A DNA stretch of 64,000 nucleotides from Tigriopus japonicus (taxonomy: Eukaryota; Arthropoda; Copepoda; Harpacticoida; Harpacticidae): the NCBI GenBank assembly GCA_010645155.1, contig CM021319.1:2275401-2339400 (forward strand), read 5' to 3'. How positions within the stretch are numbered: the first letter of the stretch is position 1; every line of letters begins with the position of its first letter. A program made the translations under genes and the position numbers. The notes beneath the pieces are model-generated. The model saw only the letters and a program-made list of their open reading frames with translations. It made no database searches and was not told the origin of the DNA. This document shows positions 11,440 through 20,996 of the stretch, in pieces.

Positions 11440-12632
11440 CAGGGTGGCTCTTATTTAGTGACGCACGGAAAAAACTTAATAATAACTCGTTTCTGAAACG
11501 GTTGCCAAAAAATGTATCTTATCAAAATTTCAAATACGAGGGTCAAATCTTGACATACTGTAATATCATTAAATATGACCTCCTCTAGTCAGGGTGGGCA
11601 TTTGATTTTTGGACATTTTGTTCACCCCTGTCCAAAAGGTGTCCAAAAGTGTCCAAAAATAAAGCTGTCCAAAAATAGGAGTGTCCAAAAGTGTCCAAAA
11701 ATAGTAATTCGAAAAATCATGGTTAAAAACATTTTTAGAATAACATTCTACAAACTTTCTCTCCAAAATAAACGTCACTTGACGAAATCTAAGCAAGAAT
11801 AAGTCAATTCAGCATAAGAAACTTACACTTGATACATTAAATGAGCCAATAACTTGAAGGCCAAACTGGACATTTGAACTTTCCACTCTTTTCATTTGAC
11901 CACCGAGCATCGTCCAAAATGTGGGAAAGAATGATCGACTGAAGGAATGAACGAACAAACGAATGTGAGACTGGGACACTTTTGGACACTAGGGTGTCCA
12001 AAATGCTCTCGATGTCGAAAAATGCCCACCCTGCCTCTAGTGCGTGCCACGCCCTTCGGCCTCTTGATGACGTTGGAGCAACTGTTACACACCACATCCT
12101 TGGGTATATCGGCCCAAACCGCCTCAGCGGCGGCCATGAGGGCGTCCTTGCTGGGCCTGGGGACGGCATTGGGCTTCCTCTCTTCCATCCCCTATATGGC
12201 AAAGTCAAGGGAATAATAGTTAGGTGAAGAAGGATTCCAAATAGACGTGGCCCAAAAGTGATCAAAATTGGTCACACACCTTTCTTGCACCATATTGGCC
12301 GTGTGTGCTGGGGCGCCGTCCTGCTGGTATCACACAGAGGCTTCAGCAAACTCCTCCCTGATCCATGGCACGTCAGATGAAGCTGCAGCCAACGCCGAGG
12401 CTTTTAATAATGGCCTGGATGGACTGGCTATGCTTTTGCATTTTCAGCACAACAGCATGTTTACTTTCCAGGTCCATCTTCTCACTTCTACATTATTTGA
12501 CCAACTGAAAGCTAGGTAAACAAATCAGCTGACTTTGAACATTTTTGTATTTCATACTGCCACCTCTGAGACACACTCAAATTGATTTATTTAACTCTGA
12601 AGTTGATGTTTCACTAATTCAGAGCCACCCTG
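11440..12632 (-). mobile_element. decayed mariner element with TA duplication, interrupted by a hAT MITE
   Basis: The inverted termini CAGGGTGGCTCT...AGAGCCACCCTG are flanked by TA on both sides (11438-11439 and 12633-12634), and similarity continues inward to TTAGTGA. On the minus strand the element reads a transposase relic. An N-terminal helix-turn-helix-like piece (VVLKMQKHSQSIQAIIKSLG) lies near 12490-12400. After an internal deletion comes the second catalytic block QQDGAPAHTA near 12330, then SSPNYYSLDFAIW near 12210 and a C-terminal block with AVWADIPKDVV near 12120. TGA and TAG codons interrupt it. The terminal GGHI codons lie on the far side of the hAT MITE at 11590-12033. Confidence 0.85.
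11590..12033. mobile_element. hAT-type MITE nested in mariner, 8-bp target duplication CCTCTAGT
   Basis: The termini CAGGGTGGGCATTT...AAATGCCCACCCTG are perfect over 11 bases at the ends. The direct repeat CCTCTAGT occurs at 11582-11589 and 12034-12041. Several GTGTCCAAAA words cluster in the left subterminal part (11625-11703) and recur on the right near 11980. It interrupts the last codons of the mariner transposase, proving it is the younger insertion. Confidence 0.88.
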
Positions 12633-12634
12633 TA

Positions 12635-13003
12635 TTTCATGTGATTTGCTAATTGATTTTTGCTTTTGCCTTCGATCAGCGTTGTTCGTTGTTGTGCGAG
12701 CCTGAATTTCAAATTGAAATTCAGACTAAGTCGGATCCGAAAAAATATTTCACAAATCCGAATCTGACAGGCTTTGACCAATCCGAACGAATTCGAATCC
12801 GAATTTCGTTGCTCATTCCGAACGTGTCCGATGCACAGCTCTACGTAGTATGCACTCATTACAAAGATTATGAGGTTGCAAATTGATTTAAAATGAACTA
12901 GATGATGAGTTAAGCATATCTTTAACAGATGATTTCAAGATTATCCCGAGCCCAAGATTTTAACATTTTTCTACCGAAATCAGCATTGATTTGGATTTTT
13001 AGC
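12635..13003. other. intergenic spacer between mobile elements
   Basis: No gene is seen. A stretch around 12730-12815 is rich in CCGAAT/AATCCGA words, suggesting part of another degenerate repeat. Confidence 0.4.
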
Positions 13004-13011
13004 CTCATTAG

Positions 13012-13846
13012 TAGGGACGGGCAGAAAGTGCAAATAATCTTACCCTTTTAGTTACCAAAAGTTGCAAAAAAATGTGCCCAAAAATGCAAAACAAAGTGCA
13101 GAAAAATGTTGAAAGTGCAAATAAATGTCAAAAAAGAGCAAATAAATGTCGAAAAAAAAGCAAATCAATGTCAAAAAGAGCAAATAAGTGTCCAAAAAAG
13201 AGCAAATAAATGTCAAAAAAGAGCAAATAAATGTCAAAAAAGAGCAAATAAATGTCAAAAAAGAGCAAATAAATGTCAAAAAAGAGCAAATAAATGTCAA
13301 AAAAGAGCAAATAGCTTGCATTTGGACTTAAAACGTCATTCATGGAGTACCCACGGCTCCTAATTAAGCAGGAGAAGTCATTTACAAGTTCTAAAGACAT
13401 TTGAGACTAGTTTGTGGTGAAGAGACAATGCCGCACAAGTAATAGAGTTCTATTAACAAGGTCACTAGCAAAAAGGATGTAAAGTCATGAAAAATACTCT
13501 AGTCAACAATCTTCTGAATTTTTCATTTCTAAGGTGGTCTCGTGGATGTATGTCCCTAAAATATTGTCGAAATATATTCAGCAATTGTTTTATATGGCTT
13601 TACCTCACTCCGTTTTTGTCCTTCAAGTGCTAATAATGGTTGATTGCAAATGCAAGCTTTTTCGACTAGTTCAAAACTTGATCTTGAAACTAAAAATTCT
13701 TTCAAAAGCTACTACATTTTCTCAACAATTTGTCAATTTTGGCCAAAAACGTAGATAAAAAGTGCAAATAAAGGTGAAAAGTGCAAAAGTGCAGAAAAAT
13801 GGCTTTATGTTACCAAAAATCTTTTTACACTATTTACCCGTCCCTA
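13012..13846. mobile_element. hAT-type element, 835 bp, 8-bp target duplication CTCATTAG
   Basis: The ends TAGGGACGGGC...ACCCGTCCCTA are inverted repeats, and CTCATTAG flanks both sides (13004-13011 and 13847-13854). The right 240 bp is nearly identical, in reverse complement, to 63517-63745, so this is a named-by-repetition family in this genome. The left half holds a 21-bp minisatellite. No transposase domain was recognised. Confidence 0.88.
13114..13312. repeat. minisatellite, 21-bp unit GAGCAAATAAATGTCAAAAAA
   Basis: About nine near-identical head-to-tail copies of the 21-bp unit lie inside the hAT element. Being a multiple of three, the array gives spuriously open frames on both strands. 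There is no spacer diversity, so it is not a CRISPR array. Confidence 0.85.
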
Positions 13847-13854
13847 CTCATTAG

Positions 13855-14370
13855 AGTAATGAGTAGTTTTGGGGACACAAGGTTCATCTCATATTTGAAT
13901 GGATTCTTTTACTCAAGGGTAGAGCTCTATTTTCTAATATAGAGCTCTACTCTAGGGTAGGTTTCACAACAGATGAAGACGGGACGGATACTTTCAAAAT
14001 CACCTTCCTGATACTTCAACGTTAGCTTACGGGTTCAATAATTGTTCATAAGAACATTTCCAATGTCTACAAAGAAAATAACTATAACTTTATCTTTCAA
14101 TTCAGAAACAAGCATTGACTTCAATCAAACAATGTCAATGACTATTTCTCTTCTACATTTTGTTTCGCCCAGTATGGTGCTGGTTCCCGCTCAGTTCATG
14201 GCATGTCACGAATAAATCTGAGGCCATCAAAAGCTTATCGAAGAAGCTATAGGATTTGGTTGAATGTCTAAGCTAAGGCTTTGATCAATCAAAAGCCCTC
14301 TTGGTTGTAGGGAGATTTCCATTATCAGGCAGAAAAGATATGAACACAAGGTGATTAGTGGCCGCAAATA
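13855..14370. other. intergenic, upstream of the small membrane protein gene
   Basis: About 500 bp without a recognisable gene. A short duplicated TCTAGGGTAG/AGAGCTCTA segment is present at about 13915-13965. It should hold the promoter of the gene starting at 14371, but no core element is clear. Confidence 0.35.
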
Positions 14371-14793
14371 ATGAACAAAGGAAGAACCGAGAGACCCCAA
14401 ACGAAAACAGGGAGTCCAAGGATGGGAGTAGAAATGAACATCACTTTTTTCCGAGCTCCTTGGCGTCGACAACATCAACATGGGTCAACCCACTATATCA
14501 CTATCGGAGCCGCTTGTGCGGTTTACCTCTTGATCGCTGGAAGTGCTTTAACGTACACGGCATACGTTGCGGAAATGGGTAAGAATTAAATACATGTCTT
14601 ACAAGTGATTTTTTTACAGAACGAATATATATTCATATCTTAATCCTTCTTTTAAGGTCATCCTCACCATGGTTCTGTATTAGGAATACCATCACAATAT
14701 CTAGGAATTGTGTTTCTGGTGCTTGGATTTCTCATCTTACTCTTCATATTGATCCTCATTTTAGTGGGATTGATTTTGAATTTGAAGGAATAA
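14371..14793 (+). CDS. small protein with two predicted membrane helices, function unknown
   Basis: The two exons are 14371-14578 and 14657-14793, joined by a 78-bp GT-AG intron (GAAATGG|GTAAGA ... TTTTAAG|GTCATC), giving 114 residues. The N-terminus (1-41) is basic and polar. Residues about 42-66 (TIGAACAVYLLIAGSALTY) and 85-111 (YLGIVFLVLGFLILLFILI) are strongly hydrophobic and are joined by a His-rich loop (GHPHHGS). No conserved domain is recognised. The correct splice phase, two helices and a polyA signal two bases after the stop codon argue that it is a real gene. It converges tail-to-tail on NDUFS2 with only about 60 bp between stop codons. An internal ATG at codon 18 is an alternative start. 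No function is assigned. Confidence 0.7.
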
Positions 14794-14794
14794 T

Positions 14795-14800
14795 AATAAA
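14795..14800 (+). terminator. polyadenylation signal AATAAA
   Basis: AATAAA directly follows the stop codon of the small membrane protein gene. The 3' UTR must be very short because NDUFS2 ends at 14852 on the other strand. Confidence 0.5.
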
Positions 14801-14851
14801 AAAAGACTGTTGCTAGTTGGGTGCTTGTATGTAGCATTAACACAATCTGTT

Positions 14852-17069
14852 TTATCGATCGATCTCTCCAAACACGACGTCCAGAGTTCCGATAATGGCA
14901 ACAACATCAGCCAGGAAGTGATTCTTGCCAATGTGATCCATAAGAGCTAAATGGGCAAAACCAGGAGCCTTGATCTTGCAACGGTATGGTTTGCTGGATC
15001 CATCCGACACTAAATACACGCCGAATTCACCCTTAGGAGCCTCAATAGCCGTGTAAGTGCTACCAGCAGGGACAGTGAAACCTTGTGTAAACAGTTTGAA
15101 GTGATGAATGAGGGCTTCCATTGAGGTCTAGGGGCAAGAAAGCAAAATCTTGTCTGTATTAGCATGAAGGTGCTTGCTTACTGTTTGAGGCTAAGGTCTG
15201 TTTTACCTTCATTTCAGCACGGGATGGGGGGACACACTTGGCATCATCCGTTCGTACATCTCCTTCAGGCATTTGATTGAGACATTGCTCGATGATTCGG
15301 AGCGATTCTCGCATTTCTTGCATTCGGATCAAGTACCTGAATTGTTTATTGGGCTTGATCATCCGACAAACAGTGAATATTTCAAAATAATCATGTCACT
15401 CACCTATCGTAACAATCTCCATTTCGACCGATCGGGACATCAAAGTCCACCAAGTCGTACGCATCATAGGGTTGCGACTTTCGCAAATCCCACTTAATTC
15501 CAGAGCCTCGAAGCATGACACCCGAACATCCATATTCTAGAGCATCTACGGCAGAGAGGACGCCAATATTCTCAGTCCGATGGATCCAAAGACGGTTGGT
15601 GGTGATCAAATCTTCGACCTCGTCTAGGCGTTGACCAAATTTGGAAATAAACTCGTAGATATCATCAAGCAATCCGATGGGAATATCCTGGACAATGCAA
15701 TTAAAACTTCAGCTCATCCTTGTTATTCAGGAAAAGAACAAAATAATAGGCAATTAATTACCTGATGAACCCCTCCTGGGCGAATATAGGCGGCGTGCAT
15801 GCGAGCACCCGAGGCTCGTTCGTAGAATTCCATCATTTTTTCACGCTCTTCAAAGAGCCAAAAGAAAGGTGTGATGCCACCCACATCCAAGATATGCGTG
15901 CCGATACCCATGATGTGATTGAGGATTCGGGTGAGTTCGGCAAACATGACTAGTGGAACAAGGGAGGATTCGATAGGTTTTTATTCGGTACATGATCTTT
16001 AAGTTTAAACCAACCTCGGATGTACTTGGCTCGGAGCGGCACATCAATATTCAAGAGCTTCTCAATGGCCAACGAGAAGCATTGCTCGTTGCACATCATG
16101 GACACATAGTCCAAGCGATCAAAATAGGGCAACGCTTGCAAGTACGTCTTGTATTCGATCAATTTTTCCGTACCACGATGCAATAAACCGATATGGGGAT
16201 CAGCCCGGGCCACAATCTGAAAGAGATTGTTGAAGGCTCTTATTCTCTAAAACGATTGCTTTCGTCCGCAAAGCTCCTCAATTATAAGTGCATTATACGT
16301 TACTGAAAAAATGTATATGCTTCGACCGCTAGGGTTAAAAATCTATGTCAAAATTTTGGTTTAACTTCTACCTCCTGAAATCAAGAAGAGGGTTTTGTTT
16401 AGCCAATTCAGTTTTTCTGAACTCTTTCAACCAAAAGAAAAATCCATCAGTTATGGCGAAAAGATGGATTTTTTAACGCAATCGGTTTTGTAGCAGGGTT
16501 AGAGAATCCTATATCGCGAGAGTAAGGCTAGGTTTAGACAGGATTGCGTCCACAATACTACAATTCAAACCCCAAGGCTTTCTTGGGGTCTTTTTTATAA
16601 CTTCAAGCTTCATGAATGGCAGACAGACACGGCGTTCGTGGCCTCACCTCGCCATCCATTTGCAAGACCAATCGCAAAACGCCGTGAGCGGCCGGATGTT
16701 GCGGTCCAAAGTTGAGCTGCATGTTCTTGACAAACTTCTCAGGCGCATCCTCGGGGAAATCGGTCATGGGGATGCGGATATTATCCGCCGGATCCATGAT
16801 GAACCCACTGGGTTGTCGAGGATCCTCCGGAATGAGCATCATGCCCGTTTCGCGTTTCATACAGTACTCACGATCCGGATACCAATGTTGCGCACTCACC
16901 ACGGCACTTTGGCTCAGCGACCTACAAGAAACCGAACTTTAGGCCTTGATTTCAGAGACTTTGATGATAAAAACGCTTGCCTGATGGGCATCACGGGCGA
17001 AGCCACCAATTTGGCCCAGTTCGAGTTCCAAATCCGGGCTCCCAAGAGCCGCCCGCTCGTTGCCGCCAT
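14852..17069 (-). CDS. NDUFS2: NADH dehydrogenase [ubiquinone] iron-sulfur protein 2, mitochondrial (49 kDa subunit)
   Basis: Seven coding exons on the minus strand: 17069-16981, 16921-16648, 16216-16015, 15949-15762, 15687-15404, 15336-15207 and 15127-14852. They sum to 1443 bases in consistent phase and encode 480 residues, close to the usual animal length. This core complex I subunit helps form the quinone-binding pocket at the base of the matrix arm. Visible hallmarks are [52 protein letters not shown], the cysteines of FSLAIEKLL context, [17 protein letters not shown], and the C-terminal [22 protein letters not shown]. The basic first 30 residues ([14 protein letters not shown]...) fit a mitochondrial presequence. 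The first intron uses a GC donor (ATCAG|GCAAGC) and an AG acceptor and is only 59 bp. All other introns are GT-AG. Confidence 0.96.
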
Positions 17070-17790
17070 TCTTAATCGAGAATGAAATCACCAAAGGAGA
17101 AAGAGGGGATGGGCTTTGGTCCAATAGGCGGGCTCTGTCTTAGGTCAATGATTGAATTATGGAAAGGGACGTCAGTCAAGAAAATGGGGACTGAGCGATT
17201 GAGTAAGTAAGCAAGCAACTAAGCCAAGATCAGCTGACGCATGTTCCATAACATTACGAGATCTGCATAAAAAAAAGGGGCGACAGAATCTAAGGAATGG
17301 ACTTCTGTGAAGTTGATGGGGACAAAAGGAAGCTGTTTGTGTCAATTCAGTATTTTTCATTTAAAATACGAACAAGAAGTTGGGATGGTTGGACTTTTGA
17401 TGGTGAATATCAAGTTTTATTTGATTCTTCAATCAAATTTTTTAGAGAGTGCTTTACAAACTTTTGTTCAAAGAGTGACCATGAATTAAAGTAAGCGGTA
17501 ATACTTTTAGACTTCTTCGGGGCAAAAATTAAAACATAAAAGCCTATAAAATAACCAATCTGAATACAGCGTCTCAATGATTTCCTCTGCACTATTACTT
17601 TTTCGAAGTCACGATCGAGTCATTTACTTTTGTAGCACTTTTAATGCATAAGATGGTCACCTTGAACACAGGTCACTAACTACGAGGGAAAAAATACATG
17701 TGACTTCAAAATTTTAGTTTGGTATATTTGACGTCTTCGATACCTCGGTACTTCGATTTGAAGACTAGGCTAGAGAGCTTTTTTTTGGGT
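17070..17790. other. divergent intergenic region between NDUFS2 and the glycosyltransferase
   Basis: About 720 bp hold the promoters of two divergently transcribed genes. No TATA box or clear motif stands out. Frames of 60-65 codons in this region show no homology. Confidence 0.4.
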
Positions 17791-18780
17791 ATGAAGGCCA
17801 ACCCACTCTTTCGTTACATGACCAAAGGACCCGTTACAAAACTGTTCGTCCCCATCTTTATCATCTCTTTGCTCATTCTCTTATTATTTTACTACAACAT
17901 CGACGTCAATCCAAGTTTGGACCGACTCCTTTCTTGGAAGAGAAGCCCCCACAATCCGTGTTCCAAGAGCCATTCATCCACGTTCCAGACTGATTTTGTG
18001 GTGCCCAATGTCGTCCATTTTATTCATTTCAATAGTCCGCATTTCTCCTTTGTCTCATTTATTTGCATTGCTTCCGCCTTAATCAATCACCAACCGGAAA
18101 AGGTGATTATTCACACCAATGTCAACCAGACTCAATTAGATCAAGACCGTTACGTCCGCATTTTGAGGCGTAACTTTCCACAGGCGATCGAATTCCGCCC
18201 CACAGCCCGCCCTACCCACGTGTTTGGGGTTCGATTAGGCAGTGCTTTTCACGCCACGGATGTGTATCGATTGCACGTGGCTGCCAAAGAGGGAGGCATT
18301 TTTCTGGACCAAGACACGTTTGTGGTCCAAAGTTTGAACCCTTTGCGGCATTATCCGGCGGTGGTTGGATGGCCTGAGGGACAATTTGTTGGGACACAGG
18401 TCCTCCTGTTGGCTCCCAAGAGTTACTTTGGGCAAGTGTGGTTGGAGTCGTATCGGGATTATCGTCCCTCATTGTGGTATTATAATAGCGGTGAATTGCT
18501 CACAAACACCGTTTTACGGGCTTGTCCAACGTTGGTCCATCGAGAGCCGGTTTTGTTGGGGGTCCAAGGCTTGGCCCATGAGCTTTATGAAATGATGTGG
18601 GACCAGTGGCGTGAGTACTACACGGTGCATCTATTGTTCCGACACCGCGAGTATCTGGCCCCTAGTGATCAGAATCAGAGTGGCATTATTGAATTTGACG
18701 AGAAGAATGTTTGGAACTATAACCACACGTTTGGAGCTATGGCTCGACAAGTACTTTCAAATATAAGAGATCTGACGTGA
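17791..18780 (+). CDS. Golgi-type II membrane glycosyltransferase with DXD motif (GT32-like), intronless
   Basis: A single exon of 329 codons starting at the ATG at 17791. Upstream in-frame codons lack a better ATG. Residues 17-36 (LFVPIFIISLLILLLFYY) form an N-terminal signal anchor after a short basic tail, giving a lumenal catalytic domain. The domain carries an ATDVYRLHVAAKEGGIFLDQD block at 156-175. This matches the sugar-transferase DXD family (Gly_transf_sug), in which D157 and R160 and the DXD pair contact the nucleotide sugar and metal. Later blocks (WYYNSGELLTNTVL, VWNYNHTFGAM) are likely acceptor-side elements. The donor sugar and acceptor cannot be read from sequence; alpha-1,4-galactosyl or N-acetylglucosaminyl transfer are known for relatives. 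No introns and no frame damage are seen. Confidence 0.8.
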   Translation: MKANPLFRYMTKGPVTKLFVPIFIISLLILLLFYYNIDVNPSLDRLLSWKRSPHNPCSKSHSSTFQTDFVVPNVVHFIHFNSPHFSFVSFICIASALINHQPEKVIIHTNVNQTQLDQDRYVRILRRNFPQAIEFRPTARPTHVFGVRLGSAFHATDVYRLHVAAKEGGIFLDQDTFVVQSLNPLRHYPAVVGWPEGQFVGTQVLLLAPKSYFGQVWLESYRDYRPSLWYYNSGELLTNTVLRACPTLVHREPVLLGVQGLAHELYEMMWDQWREYYTVHLLFRHREYLAPSDQNQSGIIEFDEKNVWNYNHTFGAMARQVLSNIRDLT

Positions 18781-19290
18781 TATTGTGATAATTAGCCAAA
18801 AAGTGTTATCTTTTTCTTAGGTAAAGACATTTTGGCTGAGGTAGCTTCCATAATTATGTACCCCACCGAAAATAGGATGTAATTACATCAACTTGCTGGT
18901 AAAAGACAACTTTAAGGTTTGAAACATGTAAATATTCACTTGTAAATGGTGGTGCATCCCTTGGTTTAAGGTAAATCTGTCGCCAAATCAAAAGTGCCAC
19001 TATCTTAAGCAGTGCTGCCAGCCAGGGTTGCCAGGTCCCAAAGTGGGTTGGCAGTCAAATTTCTGATTATAAGTTGCCTTTTGGCGGCCAAAAATCATTT
19101 CTATCACAGAGACTTGGCTTCGTCCAGGAGTTTTACAGGTTCCGCCATAAACGCGATTCCGCTTTGAAGCTCTCTTGTTAGTAATCTGATAAAAGTTTGA
19201 TTGACCCCATCGGAAAAAGCAAAGTCTGCCATTTTGAAAAATGATGCATTTTTGATAATTGACAAGATCTTAAGATATTTTTTAATTATA
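18781..19290. other. intergenic, no gene seen
   Basis: About 500 bp after the glycosyltransferase. CAGGGTTGCCAGG-type words near 19020 hint at another degenerate transposon end. Nothing else is recognised. Confidence 0.35.
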
Positions 19291-19852
19291 AAACTACGTG
19301 AAGTGCTCCCATTTGCAACCAAGACCTTGGCGATTCTGTCCCTGACCGTTGCACACATTTGACTGACCTTGGAGGCCTCCAAGACGGTTCTCTCGTTTTT
19401 TTCGATTATGGCCTTTAGGACTTTGATGTTGGAGTGGCTCCTGGAATTGATCACGCCCTCCACTGTAAGGATGGGTGACACCGGCATTTTTGACATCGAC
19501 ACCAACACCGGCCAAATTGTCAAAGTTGACACTAACACCGACTTCGACACCGGCTGTAAAAGTATTTATGTAGTACATGTTTTTGTATTTTTGAGAAAAA
19601 ATCACGTAACCTTGTAGGAAAAGGCCGGTGTCGGCACTGACACCGAAAGTTAGAAAAGCCTGTGTCGGTGTCGACACCTCGACACCAACACCGGCTTCTC
19701 GCCCACCCCTACTCCACCGCCGACCACACCTGAAAGTCCACGGGTTTAAAAAGTTGGGGTTGGGGAGGAGGGTGGCCATAATTCTTTGGGACAGAAGGCC
19801 TCCGGTCCTCAGTTTTCTGAGAGATGATCCTGGATTGCATGCGCAGTATGAC
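19290..19852 (-). pseudogene. mariner transposase remnant, split by a hAT MITE
   Basis: On the minus strand the sequence from about 19852 downward reads PCHTAHAIQDHL (the second catalytic block of mariner transposases) and then CPKELWPPSSP. On the far side of the inserted MITE it continues as VEGVINSRSHSNIKVLKAII and RDRIAKVLVANGS, the family's C-terminal blocks. Stop codons and a frameshift lie near the former DLNPLD motif. The N-terminal half is absent. The relic abuts a LINE remnant at 19855. Confidence 0.75.
19466..19711. mobile_element. hAT-like MITE, 246 bp, in the mariner remnant
   Basis: The ends TAAGGATGGGTGA...TCGCCCACCCCTA are imperfect inverted repeats. The flanks CTCCACTG (19458-19465) and CTCCACCG (19712-19719) match at seven of eight positions, as expected for an aged 8-bp duplication. 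The interior is a run of GACACCGGC/GACACCAACACCGG words on both sides, resembling subterminal repeats. It breaks the transposase frame at the VWSAVEG block. Confidence 0.7.
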
Positions 19853-19854
19853 AG

Positions 19855-20195
19855 GGCAGGAACCCTTGAAAGGGTTGGACACGGACTCCGATTTTTGAAA
19901 AAATGGTGTGAGGCCCAGGTTCTATTTTGACACAACGTCATTTACTCCCCATAAATGGCTAAAGCTGATGAACATGCGTCTTGAGAGAATTCAGTCAAAC
20001 TTCTTGTTCAATATTTATGGACTGGGTGTTCTTAACCTTGATTTTAGAGGTCCCAGGACCCTTTTTACTCGTCTCATGAGCGGTTGACATTCAGCTCTCC
20101 AAGGGTTTTTAGTCCTCATAACAATGAGGAAATACGTAGATGGAATCTTGCTCCACCAATTAATCCAACTTCTGTGAAACAATGCTCAATACTCG
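19855..20195 (+). mobile_element. decayed LINE reverse-transcriptase C-terminal remnant, copy B
   Basis: Matches 2368-2712. Here the frame is better kept: KLMNMRLERIQSNFLFNIYG and then LGVLNLDFRGPRT, the post-RT region of invertebrate LINEs, before stops appear. Both ends are truncated. Confidence 0.65.
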
Positions 20196-20280
20196 GTGAT
20201 GTTTTCGAGTGTTGAAAATGCTCGGAAAATGTTCAACCATAAAAAATGTTCAACCATGTTCAACCATAAAAAATATTGAG

Positions 20281-20660
20281 GTAATCCAGAAGAAGGCACT
20301 AAGATGGATAGAAAATAAGAATTATAATAGCCAAACTACCGGGATATGTATTAGGCATAAACTTTTAAAACTGGAAGACATCAGAAAATGGAAAGTTCTG
20401 AAATTAATGAGACAGGTTTTCTGAAAAGAATACCCAGACATTACTCACGATTTTCAATTCACAACAGGCAGGCTTGGGATTTATTGCAGAATTCTAAAGA
20501 TCAAAACGACATAGGCTAAGCGAATATCTGATGCCGAGTTCCCCCGTGTCTGGAACCTCAACACTTGTACCAAATCCTACCTCCAAAAAAAGTGCGTTCT
20601 CTTCACAAAAAAACGATTTCTCTTGAATTTCTATTCATCTAACTGTAACATAAAAGATTG
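20281..20660 (+). mobile_element. LINE C-terminal remnant, another family
   Basis: The frame VIQKKALRWIENKN...KLLKLEDIRKWKVLKLM is the usual motif near the C-terminus of CR1/jockey-like RT proteins. It is followed, across stops, by a FPRVWNL-type ending. It is a short degraded copy. Confidence 0.6.
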
Positions 20661-20996
20661 TTATGTGTGCAAATAGAAAGTTAAAAAGTAAATGAATATA
20701 AAGCAAGTAATAACGATGCTATCCTTAAGATACCTCTTTTACATCATCTTACCTATTTATTCGACATTTAGACTGCTTCTGTTTCACATCTTTGTCTGAC
20801 AATCACCATATCAACAAAATTTCATAGCAATCCGTTCCTTGCTGACCATTCACCCTGCTCCAATTTAGTACTTCAAGACCCCATTAACTGAGGGAATATT
20901 CATGATAACCACTTGGCTGCTGCTGCTTCTCCCTTTTCCCCTACCCATCACTCCTCCCATTTATATTGTGCGATCTAGAGATATTTATCTCTGCAA
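20661..20996. other. spacer between LINE relics
   Basis: A/T-rich and without recognisable features. A pyrimidine-rich stretch precedes the next LINE fragment. Confidence 0.35.

Noticed and set aside
13114..13312. Regularly spaced repeats resembling a CRISPR array
   Set aside because: Units are head-to-tail without unique spacers and lie in a eukaryotic transposon.
13052..13400. Overlapping open frames on both strands
   Set aside because: They are produced by a 21-bp tandem repeat inside a hAT element.
18212..18472. Minus-strand frames inside the glycosyltransferase
   Set aside because: They are antisense shadows of the real coding exon.
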